Shown: positions 48,618-57,291 of the stretch, in pieces
Layout: each line of letters begins with the position of its first letter
How positions within the stretch are numbered: the first letter of the stretch is position 1
NCBI RefSeq assembly: GCF_900460065.1
Contig: NZ_UAVD01000036.1
Coordinates: 62,001 to 126,000, forward strand
DNA length: 64,000 nucleotides
Reading direction: 5' to 3'
Source of the DNA: Streptomyces griseus
GTDB taxonomy: Bacteria > Actinomycetota > Actinomycetes > Streptomycetales > Streptomycetaceae
Translations under genes and position numbers: made by a program
The notes under the pieces: model-generated
Database searches by the model: none
Seen by the model: the letters and a program-made list of their open reading frames with translations, nothing else
What the model was told of the DNA's origin: nothing

Positions 48618-49805
48618 CTACCGCTCCGGAGGCGCAGGAGTACCGAAGATGCCGTCCATGGCCGTCGCGCCGGTCTGGATCACCGGGCGGATCTGCTTCC
48701 GGTAGACCTCCTCCGTGACGGCCGTGCTGGAGTGGCCCACCAGCCGGGAGATCTCTTCGAGCGGGATGCCTCGGTCGGACAAGATCGAGACGAACGACGT
48801 CCGGGTTTCCCGGGTGGTCCACTCATGGGGCTTGAGGTCGACGCCCGGCATCTGCGCGGCCCCAGCCAAGACCTTGCGGAACTCTCGCCGGACGTTCGCC
48901 GCGTCCAACTCCGTGCCGACCGCCGAAGTGAACACGAGCCCCGATTCCTGCCACTGATCACCAGCCGCGACACGCTGCCAGCCCTGACGCTCACGCTGGA
49001 CCTTGAGCGCGTCGACAGCCCGACCCGGCAGCGCGAGTGTACGGCGGGACTTCCTCGTCTTGGTGTCGCCGGAGCTGCGGACCGAGCGCCAAACGGCGAT
49101 GTGCGGCGGGATCTCCGGGGTGACGGTCGGATCTCCGTCGAGGTCGACATGATCCCAGCGCAACGGACGCATCTCCTCGGTACGGCCACCGGTGAGGAGC
49201 GAGACCACGACGTACGCGTAGAGCGGTGAGTCCTCGGCAGCCACGAGCACGGCGTCTGCCTGCTTGAGCGTGAGCGACTTGGACGGCCGACCGGGACGGC
49301 CGGCGGGGACCGAGCACAGCTCGACGACGTTGCGCTTCACCTTGTCCCTGGCCATGGCTCGCTTGACCGCACGGTTGAGGCACGAGCGGATGGCCTCCAG
49401 CGATCGCGTGCTGAGGACCTTGGTCTTGTCCGCAAGCCACCTGTCGACGTCATCAGCGCTCAAGTCCCGGAGCTTCCGGGCGCCAAGGGAAGGGATCACG
49501 TGGGTGTTGCAGAGGGTCGTGTTCGTCTCGACGGTCGACTTGTCGCGGCCCGAGAGCCCGTACGCAAGCCAATCCGTCACCGCGTCCCTGACGGTGTAGC
49601 CCGTTGGCGCGATGGCAAGGCCATCCTCGAAGTCCCGCAGCACCTCCTTCAGCTTGGCCTTGGCCGCAGTCTTGGTCTTGCCGCTCGCCCGCTTCACGAT
49701 CCGCTTGCCGCTGGGGTCATAGCCGAGGCTGGCCGTGGCAATCCAACGTTGCCGCTTCTCATCCCAGTGCAGCCCACCGTCACCACGACTACGCCGCTTA
49801 GTCAC
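48618..49805 (-). CDS. int: AICE tyrosine integrase
   Basis: A 395-aa integrase that recombines attP with the tRNA-Pro gene. It has the Arm-binding start GDGGLHWDEKRQRWIATASL, a SAM-like core domain (LADKTKVLSTRSLEAIRSCL), and a catalytic domain with Arg in LLTGGRTEEMRPLRWDHV, Arg in WTTRETRTSFVSIL, Gly-His in SRLVGHSSTAVTEEVYRKQI and the Tyr in that last segment. Thr replaces His after the second Arg, as in some pSAM2-type relatives. GTG 49805 overlaps the xis stop. Its stop faces attL 70 bp away, as usual. Confidence 0.94.
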   Translation of the reverse strand: MTKRRSRGDGGLHWDEKRQRWIATASLGYDPSGKRIVKRASGKTKTAAKAKLKEVLRDFEDGLAIAPTGYTVRDAVTDWLAYGLSGRDKSTVETNTTLCNTHVIPSLGARKLRDLSADDVDRWLADKTKVLSTRSLEAIRSCLNRAVKRAMARDKVKRNVVELCSVPAGRPGRPSKSLTLKQADAVLVAAEDSPLYAYVVVSLLTGGRTEEMRPLRWDHVDLDGDPTVTPEIPPHIAVWRSVRSSGDTKTRKSRRTLALPGRAVDALKVQRERQGWQRVAAGDQWQESGLVFTSAVGTELDAANVRREFRKVLAGAAQMPGVDLKPHEWTTRETRTSFVSILSDRGIPLEEISRLVGHSSTAVTEEVYRKQIRPVIQTGATAMDGIFGTPAPPER

Positions 49806-50023
49806 TGCTCAGCCCCAGCTTCCCGCTCCAGGAGCGCAACGTAGTCAGTGATGGCGGAAGCCGGAACGAGGCGGGTCCGCCCTTCCTTGACGGTTCGGAG
49901 ACGACCAGCACGGATCAAGTCGTAGACAACGCTTCGGCTCAGCCCCAGCACCCTCACAGCATCGGGAACGCGGTACAGGGCCGGAGGGATCGCCGGTCCC
50001 CCAATGTCGAGTACGGTCACCAT
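49802..50023 (-). CDS. xis: Excisionase, MerR/HTH_17-like
   Basis: A 73-aa DNA-binding protein with the excisionase-type winged helix YRVPDAVRVLGLSRSVVYDL followed by AGRLRTVKEGRTRLVPASAI. ATG 50023 has AGGAGGA directly upstream, inside the 3' end of repSA. It is coupled to int (GTGA overlap). It directs excision by Int. Confidence 0.92.
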   Translation of the reverse strand: MVTVLDIGGPAIPPALYRVPDAVRVLGLSRSVVYDLIRAGRLRTVKEGRTRLVPASAITDYVALLEREAGAEQ

Positions 50024-51428
50024 TCCTCCTCAGGGCTCAGCAGTTCGGCTCGGTGTTCGCGGGCGGTTTCGCGGTTGTGTTGGATGTCGCGGTGGATGTT
50101 GGCGGCGAGCCAGGATTCGCCGGGGGTGTGGCCGTTTCCGGCGTAGGTCCAGTGCGCGAGTGTGAGCGTGGTGGCTTCGGGGTGGTCGTCGGGGTCGGGG
50201 AGGCCGAGTGCGGTGCGTTGTTCGGCGGCGCGGTAGTCGGCGCGGGTCTGGCGGAGTGCTCCGAGGGTGGTGGAGTAGGCGCGGGACTTGGTGGAGAAGT
50301 GGCCGCGGAAGCCGAGCATGTGGGCCCAGTCGCGGAGCTTGCGTTCCGGGTAGGCGTGATGCAGGTCGAGGCACGCCTCGATCAGCCGGCGCGGGTGCTC
50401 GGGAACGTTGAGCAGCACCAGGGCTTCCTTGTTGCCGACGCGGTGGTCCACGGTGCCGGTCGTCTCGGCGGCTTTGGTGGCGTACTTGGCAACGTAGGAG
50501 GCGACAGCCTGTTCGGTGAGGTCTTCGCCGTTGCCGAACGCTCCGATGGGCTGCACGTCGAGCTGCGTGCCCCACCGCAGCGTCCAGCCTTCGTTGAACC
50601 CAGCTTCCGGGTTGGCGGGCACGTCGACCTCGACGCGGGCGGCGGCGGCGCGGATCGCGTCGTCCAGGAGGTCATGGGTAGCCCAGGCCGGTGGCGGGGT
50701 GTCGGGGCCTTCGGGTCCGTCGAAGCGGATCACGGCGTGGAAGTGCACGGCTCCGCGCTTCTGGTACTCGGCGACCTTCCCGAAGGACACCTTGGACTGT
50801 TCGCGGGCGGCTTTCTGGGTGAGTCCGGCGCGGCGGGCGATTTCGCGGCGGAGATAGATCGTGAAGTAGCGCCAGAGGTCGGAGGCGTGGTTGTTCCACA
50901 GCACCGCCCCCGCGTAGTCGTAGGTGTCCGGGTCCAGCGGCGTGCCCAGCTCCGGGGCATCCTCAGCGTGCCGGACACCGCAGCGGCAGGGCCGGGTGCC
51001 GGGCCGGTTGTGGACCGGACCGAACGACGGGGCCGTCAGCGTCGCGAAGACGCGGGGGTGATCCCGAATAGTGGTGGGGGTGCCCTTGTCCGGGTCGCCG
51101 GTGAGTCCGGCGCGGATGAGGTGGTAGGTGTCGCCTGCGTAGGTCCAGGCGCAGGCGGGGCAGCGGGAGGCGCGGCGGTTGCCGCAGGCGACCCGCAGGC
51201 GACCCGCAGGCGACCCCCGGGCTCGGCGTCCGTCGAGTAGTGGTGGAGCAGGGTGCCGGTTGCCCGGTCGATGGTTTTGGTTGCTCCGGTGAGGTGGATG
51301 GGCTGGGAGCAGCCGCCGGTGCGGCGGAGTTGTTCGGTGAGGCGGTCGAAGCCGGGAGACCCGGCCACCCTCAGCAGGTCGGTGAGGGTGGCCGGGTCCA
51401 GGCCCGCCGTGGTGGCGGTGTCGCTCAC
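50017..51428 (-). pseudogene. repSA: repSA-like replication initiator, frameshifted by 11-bp duplication
   Basis: The pSAM2-type rolling-circle initiator. The 5' part from GTG 51428 reads LDPATLTDLLRVAGSPGFDR and TIDRATGTLLHHYSTDAEPG; the 3' part reads YHLIRAGLTGDPDKGTPTTI, VFATLTAPSFGPVHNR, LWRYFTIYLRREIARRAGLT and, with HFHAVIRFDG, a Rep HUH-like motif. The parts are in different frames. The switch lies in three tandem copies of GGGTCGCCTGC (51184-51216). With two copies the frame reads on as RVACGNRRASRCPACAWTYA and the gene is 466 codons, the expected size. It is probably inactive unless slippage restores it, or unless the third copy is a sequencing artefact. Confidence 0.88.
51184..51216. 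repeat. 11-bp tandem repeat x3 inside repSA
   Basis: GCAGGCGACCC occurs at 51184-51194, 51195-51205 and 51206-51216 without mismatch. Because 11 is not a multiple of 3, each added or lost copy changes the frame. Confidence 0.93.
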
Positions 51429-52081
51429 GCGGCCACCTCCAGGCGGGAGGCGAGCAGGGCGGTCGCGATGTGGTGGGTGTAGGCCGGGGGGATGCATTCG
51501 CGGATCCCGTCGCGGTTCATCCAGGGCACGCCGATGTCGGTGCGGGCTTCCTGCACTCCGCTGAAGTTGCCGACGTAGTGGGCGAAGTGGCCGGCCGCGC
51601 GGGGGCGGCCCATCTTGGTCAGGGGTGCCCAGTGGGCGGGGTGGCGGGGCGGGGTGAAGGTGAAGGTGCCGCCGGTTTCGAAGAGGCGGTGGCGGTAGGT
51701 CCGCATCCCGAACGTGGCGGCGCACAGGGTGACCGGGTCGCGGAGTTCGCGGTGGGCTTCTTCGACGTTCTCGATGACCCAGGGGCGGCCGGTGGCTTCG
51801 AGGGCGGCCCGGGTGGGGGCGATGAGGTCGGGGTGGTCGCGGTGCTGGATCTTCTGGGCGCGGCTGTAGCGCTGGCACGGGGGCGAGGCGTGGATGAAGT
51901 CGAACTCCGCCCCGTGCTCGCGGACGTAGTCGATGGCGTCGGCCTGGATGAAGCGGAAGGGGTAGCGGGGCTGGGGGGCCAGGTCGATGCCGGTCACGTC
52001 GAAGCCAGCTCGGTGGTAGCCCATGGCGGCACCGCCCTGGCAGCAGAAGAGGTCCAGCACCCGGAGCCGGTTGGTAATCAT
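51425..52081 (-). CDS. DNA methyltransferase-like protein of AICE backbone
   Basis: A 218-aa SAM-dependent methyltransferase with C5-MTase-like motifs: VLDLFCCQGGAAMGYHRAG (SAM site), FIHASPPCQRYSRAQ (Pro-Cys catalytic) and RPWVIENVEEA. It lacks the large target domain of restriction-linked enzymes. Similar short proteins are found in phages and AICEs and may protect element DNA. ATG 52081; both ends overlap neighbours by 4 bp (ATGA and GTGA), so it is tightly coupled to repSA. Confidence 0.83.
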   Translation of the reverse strand: MITNRLRVLDLFCCQGGAAMGYHRAGFDVTGIDLAPQPRYPFRFIQADAIDYVREHGAEFDFIHASPPCQRYSRAQKIQHRDHPDLIAPTRAALEATGRPWVIENVEEAHRELRDPVTLCAATFGMRTYRHRLFETGGTFTFTPPRHPAHWAPLTKMGRPRAAGHFAHYVGNFSGVQEARTDIGVPWMNRDGIRECIPPAYTHHIATALLASRLEVAA

Positions 52082-52287
52082 CGGCGGCCACCACCGTTGC
52101 GGTGGGCCGGGCCGTGGTTCGCGGCGTAGCCCTCGACCAGGGCCTTGACCTGGCTGTCGCCCGTCGCGGTGGTCGTGGCCCCGCAGTGGCAGACGGCCGA
52201 GCCGGTGGCGGGGGTGTTCGGGGAGGGCTTGCTGACGTGGAGGCCGGGGCGGTCGGGGGTGGGGGTCAGGTCGGCCATGGTGCTCAC
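52078..52287 (-). CDS. Small AICE hypothetical protein
   Basis: A 69-aa protein with one Cys-x-Cys (SAVCHCGATTTATGD) and a C-terminal His/Asn/Arg-rich end. Coupled by ATGA overlap to the methyltransferase gene. Not recognised, but small proteins in this position are common in AICEs. Confidence 0.7.
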   Translation of the reverse strand: MSTMADLTPTPDRPGLHVSKPSPNTPATGSAVCHCGATTTATGDSQVKALVEGYAANHGPAHRNGGGRR

Positions 52288-52466
52288 CGGCCGGTGCGGA
52301 CGAAGGCGCGGGCGGGGGTGGTGTGGCCGGTGCCGTGGCAGGCGGGGCAGTTCGCGGTGATGGTCTGGCGCTGCCCGTCGGGGGTGGTCTGGCCGGTGGT
52401 GATGGTGACGGTGGGGAAGTTGTCGCAGTGGCCGCAGATCGGCCGGGGCGGCATGGGCTGGGGCAT
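52284..52466 (-). CDS. Small DnaJ-type zinc-finger protein
   Basis: A 60-aa protein with two Cys-x2-Cys pairs (ICGHCDNFPTV and NCPACHGTGH), the pattern of half a DnaJ zinc finger. The start is ATG 52466 after AGGGAGATCCC. It overlaps the next gene by 4 bp. Likely a DNA- or protein-binding accessory of transfer. Confidence 0.75.
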   Translation of the reverse strand: MPQPMPPRPICGHCDNFPTVTITTGQTTPDGQRQTITANCPACHGTGHTTPARAFVRTGR

Positions 52467-52558
52467 GATGGGATCTCCCTTTCGGGTCCGTTGGATCTGG
52501 AAGTGGTGGGCACCCGGGACGGCGGAAACTTGGCGGTGGAAGCCGCCCCGGGGGCCGG

Positions 52559-52891
52559 TTAGCGGTTGTTCGGGCTGTTGAGCAGCGAGCGCAGGACCAC
52601 GGCGCACACGGCGACCGAGGTGGCGGTGATCGCGGTCGCCAGGAGCATCGAGACCAGGACCGTCCCGACGACCAGGACTACGGCGGTCCCGGCGGCGGCG
52701 ACGACGAGGAGCGAGCCCGGGGTGAACCGAACGGCCGGCCGGGCGGGCGGAGCAGCCGGAACCGGGGCCGGGGCGCTCGGGGTGTGGTGGCAGGTGCAGG
52801 CCGGGGGATGCACGAGGCCGGTGAGCGGCGGGACGAGGGACGTGCCGGGGGTGGGTGCGGTGTCCGGGGGCGGGATCTTCGGGGTGAACAC
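52559..52891 (-). CDS. spdD: SpdD-like transfer (spread) protein
   Basis: A 110-aa membrane protein: a Pro-rich N-terminus with Cys/His (PPACTCHHTPS), then two membrane segments (SLLVVAAAGTAVVLVVGTVL and LATAITATSVAVCAVVLRSL). This is the SpdD form of spread proteins that move the element between compartments of the mycelium. Confidence 0.82.
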   Translation of the reverse strand: MFTPKIPPPDTAPTPGTSLVPPLTGLVHPPACTCHHTPSAPAPVPAAPPARPAVRFTPGSLLVVAAAGTAVVLVVGTVLVSMLLATAITATSVAVCAVVLRSLLNSPNNR

Positions 52892-52906
52892 GGGCGGGGC
52901 CTCCTG

Positions 52907-53095
52907 TCAGGGGTTGCAGCGGTGGGTGCGGGCGGCGAGTTCGGCGGCGGGACGGCCGTGGTAGTCGGCGGAGAAGTCGCAGCGGGGTGCGGTGCAGGCG
53001 GCGACGTGCTTGGTGCGGCCCCGGCCGTCGTAGTAGGTGCCGACCTGAACGGGGCCGAAGCGGACCACGTTCGTGAAGCGGTTCGGGCGCGGCAT
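52907..53095 (-). CDS. Mobile element transfer protein (small)
   Basis: A 62-aa basic protein (FTNVVRFGPVQVGTYYDGRG, then CTAPRCDFSADYHG) with three Cys, of the kind annotated as mobile element transfer protein in AICEs. The start is ATG 53095. It lies between the spd genes. Confidence 0.8.
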   Translation of the reverse strand: MPRPNRFTNVVRFGPVQVGTYYDGRGRTKHVAACTAPRCDFSADYHGRPAAELAARTHRCNP

Positions 53096-53115
53096 CGCAT
53101 GAACCTCCTTGCGTG

Positions 53116-53793
53116 TTAGGCGAGTTGGGTGGTGATGGCGTCGGCGAGGGGTGCGGGGACGCCGAGGCGGGCGCGCAGGGTGGCCGAGTCGATTCGGGCA
53201 CCGGTCGCGGTCCGGTGGGCGTCGGCCAGCTTCCGGGCGTGGTCGAGCAATGCCGGAGGAACCGCCGCCGAGGCAGGAGCCGGAACAGGCACTGGGGTGG
53301 GCTCGGCGGCCGGTGCTGGCGGAAGTTCCGGAGCCGGTTCGGGAGCCCGTTCCACCGTCACGTCCGGGACCGGATCAGTGGCCGGGGCAACCGGCGGTGC
53401 GGCAGCCGGGACGGGGGCCGGTTCGGCGGGTGCGGTGGTGGGGGTGTGGACGAGGAGGGTGCCGCCGAGGAAGGCGAGGGCGGGCCATCCGGCGACGAGG
53501 ATGCGGAGCCAGGCGGGAACGTCGTTGAGGTCGAGGAGTCCGGCGGTGGCGACGTTCGCGCCGAGCGAGGCGGCGAGGGCGATGATGAACCAGGCCCAGG
53601 CGGCGCGGTTGTCGGCGGTCGTGCGCATGCGCCGCCAGGCCGCGACCAACAGGAGATCGACGCTGATCGGGTAGGCCCAGGCTTTCCAGCCGTCCTGCCC
53701 GGCGGCTTCGGCCAGGTCGTGCAGGTGGGCGAAGGACAGGGCACCGGCGATCACGGCCTGGATGAGTACGGCGTCGATGCGGATGCGGGACAC
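53116..53793 (-). CDS. DUF2637/SpdB-like membrane transfer protein
   Basis: A 225-aa protein with an N-terminal membrane module of four helices (VLIQAVIAGALSFAHLHDLA, WAYPISVDLLLVAAWR, AWAWFIIALAASLGANVATA, ILVAGWPALAFLGGTLLVH), then a Pro/Ala/Glu-rich linker of 70 residues and a short helical C-terminus. DUF2637 proteins sit in AICE and plasmid transfer regions and are thought to help intramycelial spread. Confidence 0.85.
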   Translation of the reverse strand: MSRIRIDAVLIQAVIAGALSFAHLHDLAEAAGQDGWKAWAYPISVDLLLVAAWRRMRTTADNRAAWAWFIIALAASLGANVATAGLLDLNDVPAWLRILVAGWPALAFLGGTLLVHTPTTAPAEPAPVPAAAPPVAPATDPVPDVTVERAPEPAPELPPAPAAEPTPVPVPAPASAAVPPALLDHARKLADAHRTATGARIDSATLRARLGVPAPLADAITTQLA

Positions 53794-53874
53794 AGGGGTT
53801 CACCTCCTTTCAGGGGTGGGCCGGTGCCGGGGCGGGGAATGGGCCGCCGCCGGGCACCGGGCGGGGAGGGGTGG

Positions 53875-54072
53875 TCAGGCGTCGGGGTTGGTGCCGGTGC
53901 CGAGGCAGTTGAGGCAGAGGCCGTCCTGCTGTCCGACCGGGCGGCGCTTGCGTCCGACCCGCACCGTGATCGCGACGTTCCCGGTCCCGCCGCACGGCTG
54001 ACACAAGGCCGGTTCGACCGGGGCAGGGGCGGTTGTGGTCGGGGTTTTGGTGGTGGTCCGACGGGTTGCCAT
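53875..54072 (-). CDS. Small zinc-finger-like AICE protein
   Basis: A 65-aa protein: Thr/Pro-rich start, then two cysteine pairs (LCQPCGGTGNVAI and LCLNCLGTGTNP), again DnaJ-like. The start is ATG 54072. It is similar in style to the protein at 52284-52466. Confidence 0.72.
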   Translation of the reverse strand: MATRRTTTKTPTTTAPAPVEPALCQPCGGTGNVAITVRVGRKRRPVGQQDGLCLNCLGTGTNPDA

Positions 54073-54159
54073 GGCGGTGGTTCCTTCCGGTTCCGGGCAT
54101 GGGTGGGGTAAGGACCCGGCGCGAAGCAGTCACGCCAACTGGACTTGCAGGTGCGGGAG

Positions 54160-55509
54160 TTAGCCGGTTGCCGGGCTGGGCTTGAGGAGCGGTGAGCCCG
54201 GGGCCGGGGTGGCGGAGAGGGCCGGCCGGAAGGGTGCCAGAGCGGCAAGGTGCGGGGTGAGGTGCGCGTACTCGTGGCAGACGGCCACGGCTTGGGCGGG
54301 GGTCATGGCGGGGGTGCGGATGCGGGACCAGCCGCCGGAGGAGTCCCCGGCCACCGCGACCCCGGGACGGTCCGGCGGGATGGTGGTTGCGGCGAAGACC
54401 GCTTCGGGGGCGATGTCCCCGAGAGCCATCTCGGCGGTCTGCTTGTCGTTGACCCGGTGCACCACCCGCCCGGTGAGCTGAGCCCGCAGGGCGGTGGCTC
54501 CCTTGCCGAGGTCGGAGCCGAAGCGCTGCCCACAGACCTCCAGGAAGATCCCCACGGCGCGGGCCATCTGCGCGAGCCGGATCATCCGCATCACCATCCG
54601 GTCCCGGCGTTCCTCGTCCTTCTTCACGGCGACGAGGAACAGCTCGGCGACCTCGTCGACCAGGACGACCAGCGGCACCGGACGCACCTTCGCAGGCAGG
54701 GCCCACAGGTCCGAGACACCGTGGGAGCTGAGGAGGTCGAAGCGCTCTTCCATCTCGCCAACGAGGGCTTCCAGCAGGCCGTCCGCCTCGTCCGGTGTGA
54801 TCGCGAGGGCGGAGAGGCGGGGTGCGTAGCCGTGCTGTTCCACCCCGCGTTTGCAGTCGATGCCGACCAGGCCGACCGGGAGCTTGGCGAGGCCGGAGAT
54901 GAGGTTGCGCTGATACATCGACTTGCCCGACTGGTTCGCGCCGACCGTCAGGGCGTGCGGGACCTTCTGGTAGTCCCGGACGAACGCCGTGCCGTCCTCC
55001 CGCAGCGCCACCGGCACGACCAGCGGACCGGCGATGATGTTGCGGGGCAGGCAGCGGGGCATCTTCACGCGGCGCAGGACGTCGTAGCCGGTCATCCGCA
55101 GGTCCACGAACCCCGGCTTCACCTCGACCACGTGGACGGAGTGGACGCCCCAGGCGTGGCGGAGCCGTTCGGAGGCGGCGGCAACGTCGGCAGGCTCCAG
55201 ACCGGCCGGGAGGCGAAGCGTCGCCTTCATGCCGGTGGTGGAGTAGCGGACGCGGCGGACCTGCGGGGGAACGGGCTGGACTTCCTGGCGGGCGACGTTG
55301 CGGACCATGAATGCCCGCAGGCGGGACGGCTGGACCGTCAGCCCGCACACGTCCATCGTCGCCCGGTACGTGACCGAGAAGCGGACCCGGGCGACGGGGG
55401 CACCGACCAGCGACCAGAACACCCGAGGAGACCGGGCCTTGGCGTAGCCGAGGCCCCCGGCGGCCGATAAGGCCCCCGCAACCTCGATCACCGTGGACAG
55501 GTCCGACAT
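54160..55509 (-). CDS. traSA: FtsK/SpoIIIE-type DNA translocase, TraSA-like
   Basis: A 449-aa double-strand DNA pump for conjugation in mycelia. A short N-terminal hydrophobic segment is followed by the motor domain with Walker A TVGANQSGKSMYQRNL and Walker B PLVVLVDEVAELFLVAVK, and a conserved KGATALRAQLTGRVVHRVND. The C-terminus is Pro/Ser-rich and probably binds the clt locus (family knowledge). The start is ATG 55509, two bases before the gene upstream ends. Confidence 0.92.
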   Translation of the reverse strand: MSDLSTVIEVAGALSAAGGLGYAKARSPRVFWSLVGAPVARVRFSVTYRATMDVCGLTVQPSRLRAFMVRNVARQEVQPVPPQVRRVRYSTTGMKATLRLPAGLEPADVAAASERLRHAWGVHSVHVVEVKPGFVDLRMTGYDVLRRVKMPRCLPRNIIAGPLVVPVALREDGTAFVRDYQKVPHALTVGANQSGKSMYQRNLISGLAKLPVGLVGIDCKRGVEQHGYAPRLSALAITPDEADGLLEALVGEMEERFDLLSSHGVSDLWALPAKVRPVPLVVLVDEVAELFLVAVKKDEERRDRMVMRMIRLAQMARAVGIFLEVCGQRFGSDLGKGATALRAQLTGRVVHRVNDKQTAEMALGDIAPEAVFAATTIPPDRPGVAVAGDSSGGWSRIRTPAMTPAQAVAVCHEYAHLTPHLAALAPFRPALSATPAPGSPLLKPSPATG

Positions 55510-55511
55510 GA

Positions 55512-55844
55512 TCAGGCCCCCAGCGGAGTCACAGCGACCGCGCGGAAGCTGATCCCGTGCCGGGTCTGGCCGTTGAACGTGTTCTCCCAGTCGCGGGCCT
55601 TGAGGCCGACGACCGTGACCGGTGTACCGGGGGCCAGGTTCTCCGGGACACCCGTGTTCGGCACGGTCACCTGGTACAGGTTGCCCTCACCCTCGTCCGC
55701 GACCAGCAGACCCACCGTCGCGAGCGGGGCACCGGTCTCCCGGTCGATCGCGATCTCACCGGTCTGCTTGCTCACGAGCTTCGGCGTCGGAGGCGTCGCC
55801 ACGAACACGACAGCGGTCGAAACATCGATCTTGAAGGACGGCAT
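55512..55844 (-). CDS. AICE hypothetical protein upstream of traSA
   Basis: A 110-aa soluble, beta-rich protein (MPSFKIDVSTAVVFVATPPT, then QVTVPNTGVPENLAPG and WENTFNGQTRHGISFRAVAV) commonly found before tra in these elements. It looks like a small OB- or SSB-like fold, but I cannot confirm that. ATG 55844 is chosen because the frame further up (to 55931) runs through the operators. It is probably repressed by the GntR regulator. Confidence 0.78.
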   Translation of the reverse strand: MPSFKIDVSTAVVFVATPPTPKLVSKQTGEIAIDRETGAPLATVGLLVADEGEGNLYQVTVPNTGVPENLAPGTPVTVVGLKARDWENTFNGQTRHGISFRAVAVTPLGA

Positions 55845-55890
55845 GAGCGTCTCCCTCATCGCGTGGGGCAGCACGAGAAGCGCCAGCCCC

Positions 55891-55969
55891 AACTGGCTTG
55901 AGCCACTTACTGGCTTAAGCCAGTTGAGCACGTTGCCCGAGGCGCCGTCAAGCTTCTGGCTTGAGCCAG
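55891..55969. promoter_or_regulatory. Three palindromic operators for the GntR regulator
   Basis: ACTGGCTTAAGCCAGT (55909-55924) is a perfect palindrome. Flanking variants are AACTGGCTTGAGCCACTT (55891-55908) and CTGGCTTGAGCCAG (55956-55969). They fill the space between the divergent tra-side gene and korSA, so the repressor can control both. Confidence 0.8.
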
Positions 55970-55985
55970 TTGCTACGCTGTCGGC

Positions 55986-56759
55986 ATGACCTCGTCCGAG
56001 CCCTCTACTCAGCAGCCAGCAAGCAGACGCATCGCGGAAGAACTACGCCGACGGATCCGCGACGGAGAGATCCCGGCCGGTGAGAAGTTGCCTTCGGAGC
56101 GCGTCTTGGCCGAGGAGTACGGAGCCGCTCGCAACACGGCACGCGAGGCTGTGCGACTGCTTGCGGAGCAGGGTCTCGTGACTGCCAAGCACGGGCGGGG
56201 GGTATTCGTCCGCGAGCCGCAGAAGCTGTTCAGATTCGGGAGTGATCGGTACTCGATCAAGAACCGGGAGACCGGGCTAACCCCGTTCCGGCTGGAGGCA
56301 CAGCGCCAAGGGAAGACGCCCAGGATCGACGTGCTGTACATCGAGCGCGAGACGCCGCCGCTTGACGTGGCGGAGCGCCTCGGTGTGGCCTCGGCCGAAC
56401 AGAGCGTCGTGCACCGGGAAAACCACTACTTCGCAGACGACGAACCCGTTCAGATCGTCTCGACGTACCTCCGGTGGGACGAGGCGCAGGGCACCTTGCT
56501 CATGCAGCCGAAAACCGGCAAGGACGGAATCTACGGGCGGCTTGAGGACCTAGGTCACGTCATGACGCGGGTCCGTGACGAGATCAGCGCGCGGATGCCG
56601 ACGCCGGAGGAAGCCCGGTTCCTCCAATTGCTGCCAGGCGTGCCGGTTCTGGAGGTGCTCCACACCAGCCTTGATCAGGACTTGCAGCCGTTCGAGGTGT
56701 CCAGGTACGTACACCGAGCCGACCAAACAGGACTGCTCTACGAACTGCCGGTTGAGTAG
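55986..56759 (+). CDS. korSA: GntR/HutC-family repressor, KorSA-like
   Basis: A 257-aa regulator: winged HTH in RIAEELRRRIRDGEIPAGEK, LPSERVLAEEYGAARNTARE and HGRGVFVREP, then a UTRA effector domain (QSVVHRENHYFADDEPVQIV, PTPEEARFLQLLPGVPVLEV). In pSAM2, KorSA represses the transfer/replication activator gene and controls transfer; the operators at 55891-55969 fit such a role. TACGCT at 55974-55979 may be the -10, only 6 bp before the start codon. Confidence 0.88.
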   Translation: MTSSEPSTQQPASRRIAEELRRRIRDGEIPAGEKLPSERVLAEEYGAARNTAREAVRLLAEQGLVTAKHGRGVFVREPQKLFRFGSDRYSIKNRETGLTPFRLEAQRQGKTPRIDVLYIERETPPLDVAERLGVASAEQSVVHRENHYFADDEPVQIVSTYLRWDEAQGTLLMQPKTGKDGIYGRLEDLGHVMTRVRDEISARMPTPEEARFLQLLPGVPVLEVLHTSLDQDLQPFEVSRYVHRADQTGLLYELPVE

Positions 56760-56781
56760 ACCGCACTGGAGGGGGAAGCGC

Positions 56782-57291
56782 ATGTCAGCAGCCACAGTTC
56801 GCCCGCGTGAGTCACGTGACCTTGCGGAGGCGGCAACGGTTCTCACCGCCGTACACGAAACAGACGGATACCCAGTCGAAGGGGTGAAGGACCCAGAAGC
56901 TTGGCTGTCTCCAGATGGACTTCTGGCGGCATGGGTCGCGGAACTCGATGGACATGTGGTGGGGCATGTCGCCATCAACAGCCCGCAGCCGGGGGAAGAG
57001 GTAGCTCGGCTCTGGAGGGAAGAGAGCGGTGACGACGACTCCCACATCGGGGTCCTGGCCCGACTCTTCGTGGCGCGTCAAGCACGAAAGGCGTCCGTCG
57101 GCAAACTCCTCATGGAAGCCGCTACGGCCTACGCCCGAGACAGGCACCTGCGCTTGGTGCTGGAGGTCTTGACGAAGGACGCAGCCGCGATCCGCCTCTA
57201 TGAACGCCTCGGCTGGCAACGCATCGGCGAGGCCGTCCACACCTTCGGAGGCAAGCAGGTCGACGCCGTCTGCTTCGTGGCACCCGCCTGA
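56782..57291 (+). CDS. GNAT-family N-acetyltransferase
   Basis: A 169-aa acetyltransferase with the acetyl-CoA loop LFVARQARKASVGKLLMEAA (R/Q-x-x-K-x-G variant) and the C-terminal VLTKDAAAIRLYERLGWQRI. ATG 56782 follows GGAGGGGGAAG. It is downstream of korSA with 22 bp between, so probably cotranscribed. The substrate is unknown. In AICEs such genes may modify host functions or the transfer machinery. Confidence 0.85.
   Translation: MSAATVRPRESRDLAEAATVLTAVHETDGYPVEGVKDPEAWLSPDGLLAAWVAELDGHVVGHVAINSPQPGEEVARLWREESGDDDSHIGVLARLFVARQARKASVGKLLMEAATAYARDRHLRLVLEVLTKDAAAIRLYERLGWQRIGEAVHTFGGKQVDAVCFVAPA

Noticed and set aside
53129..53674. Plus-strand frames opposite the AICE transfer genes
   Set aside because: Gly/Ala/Arg-rich shadows; the minus-strand DUF2637 and traSA genes explain the DNA.
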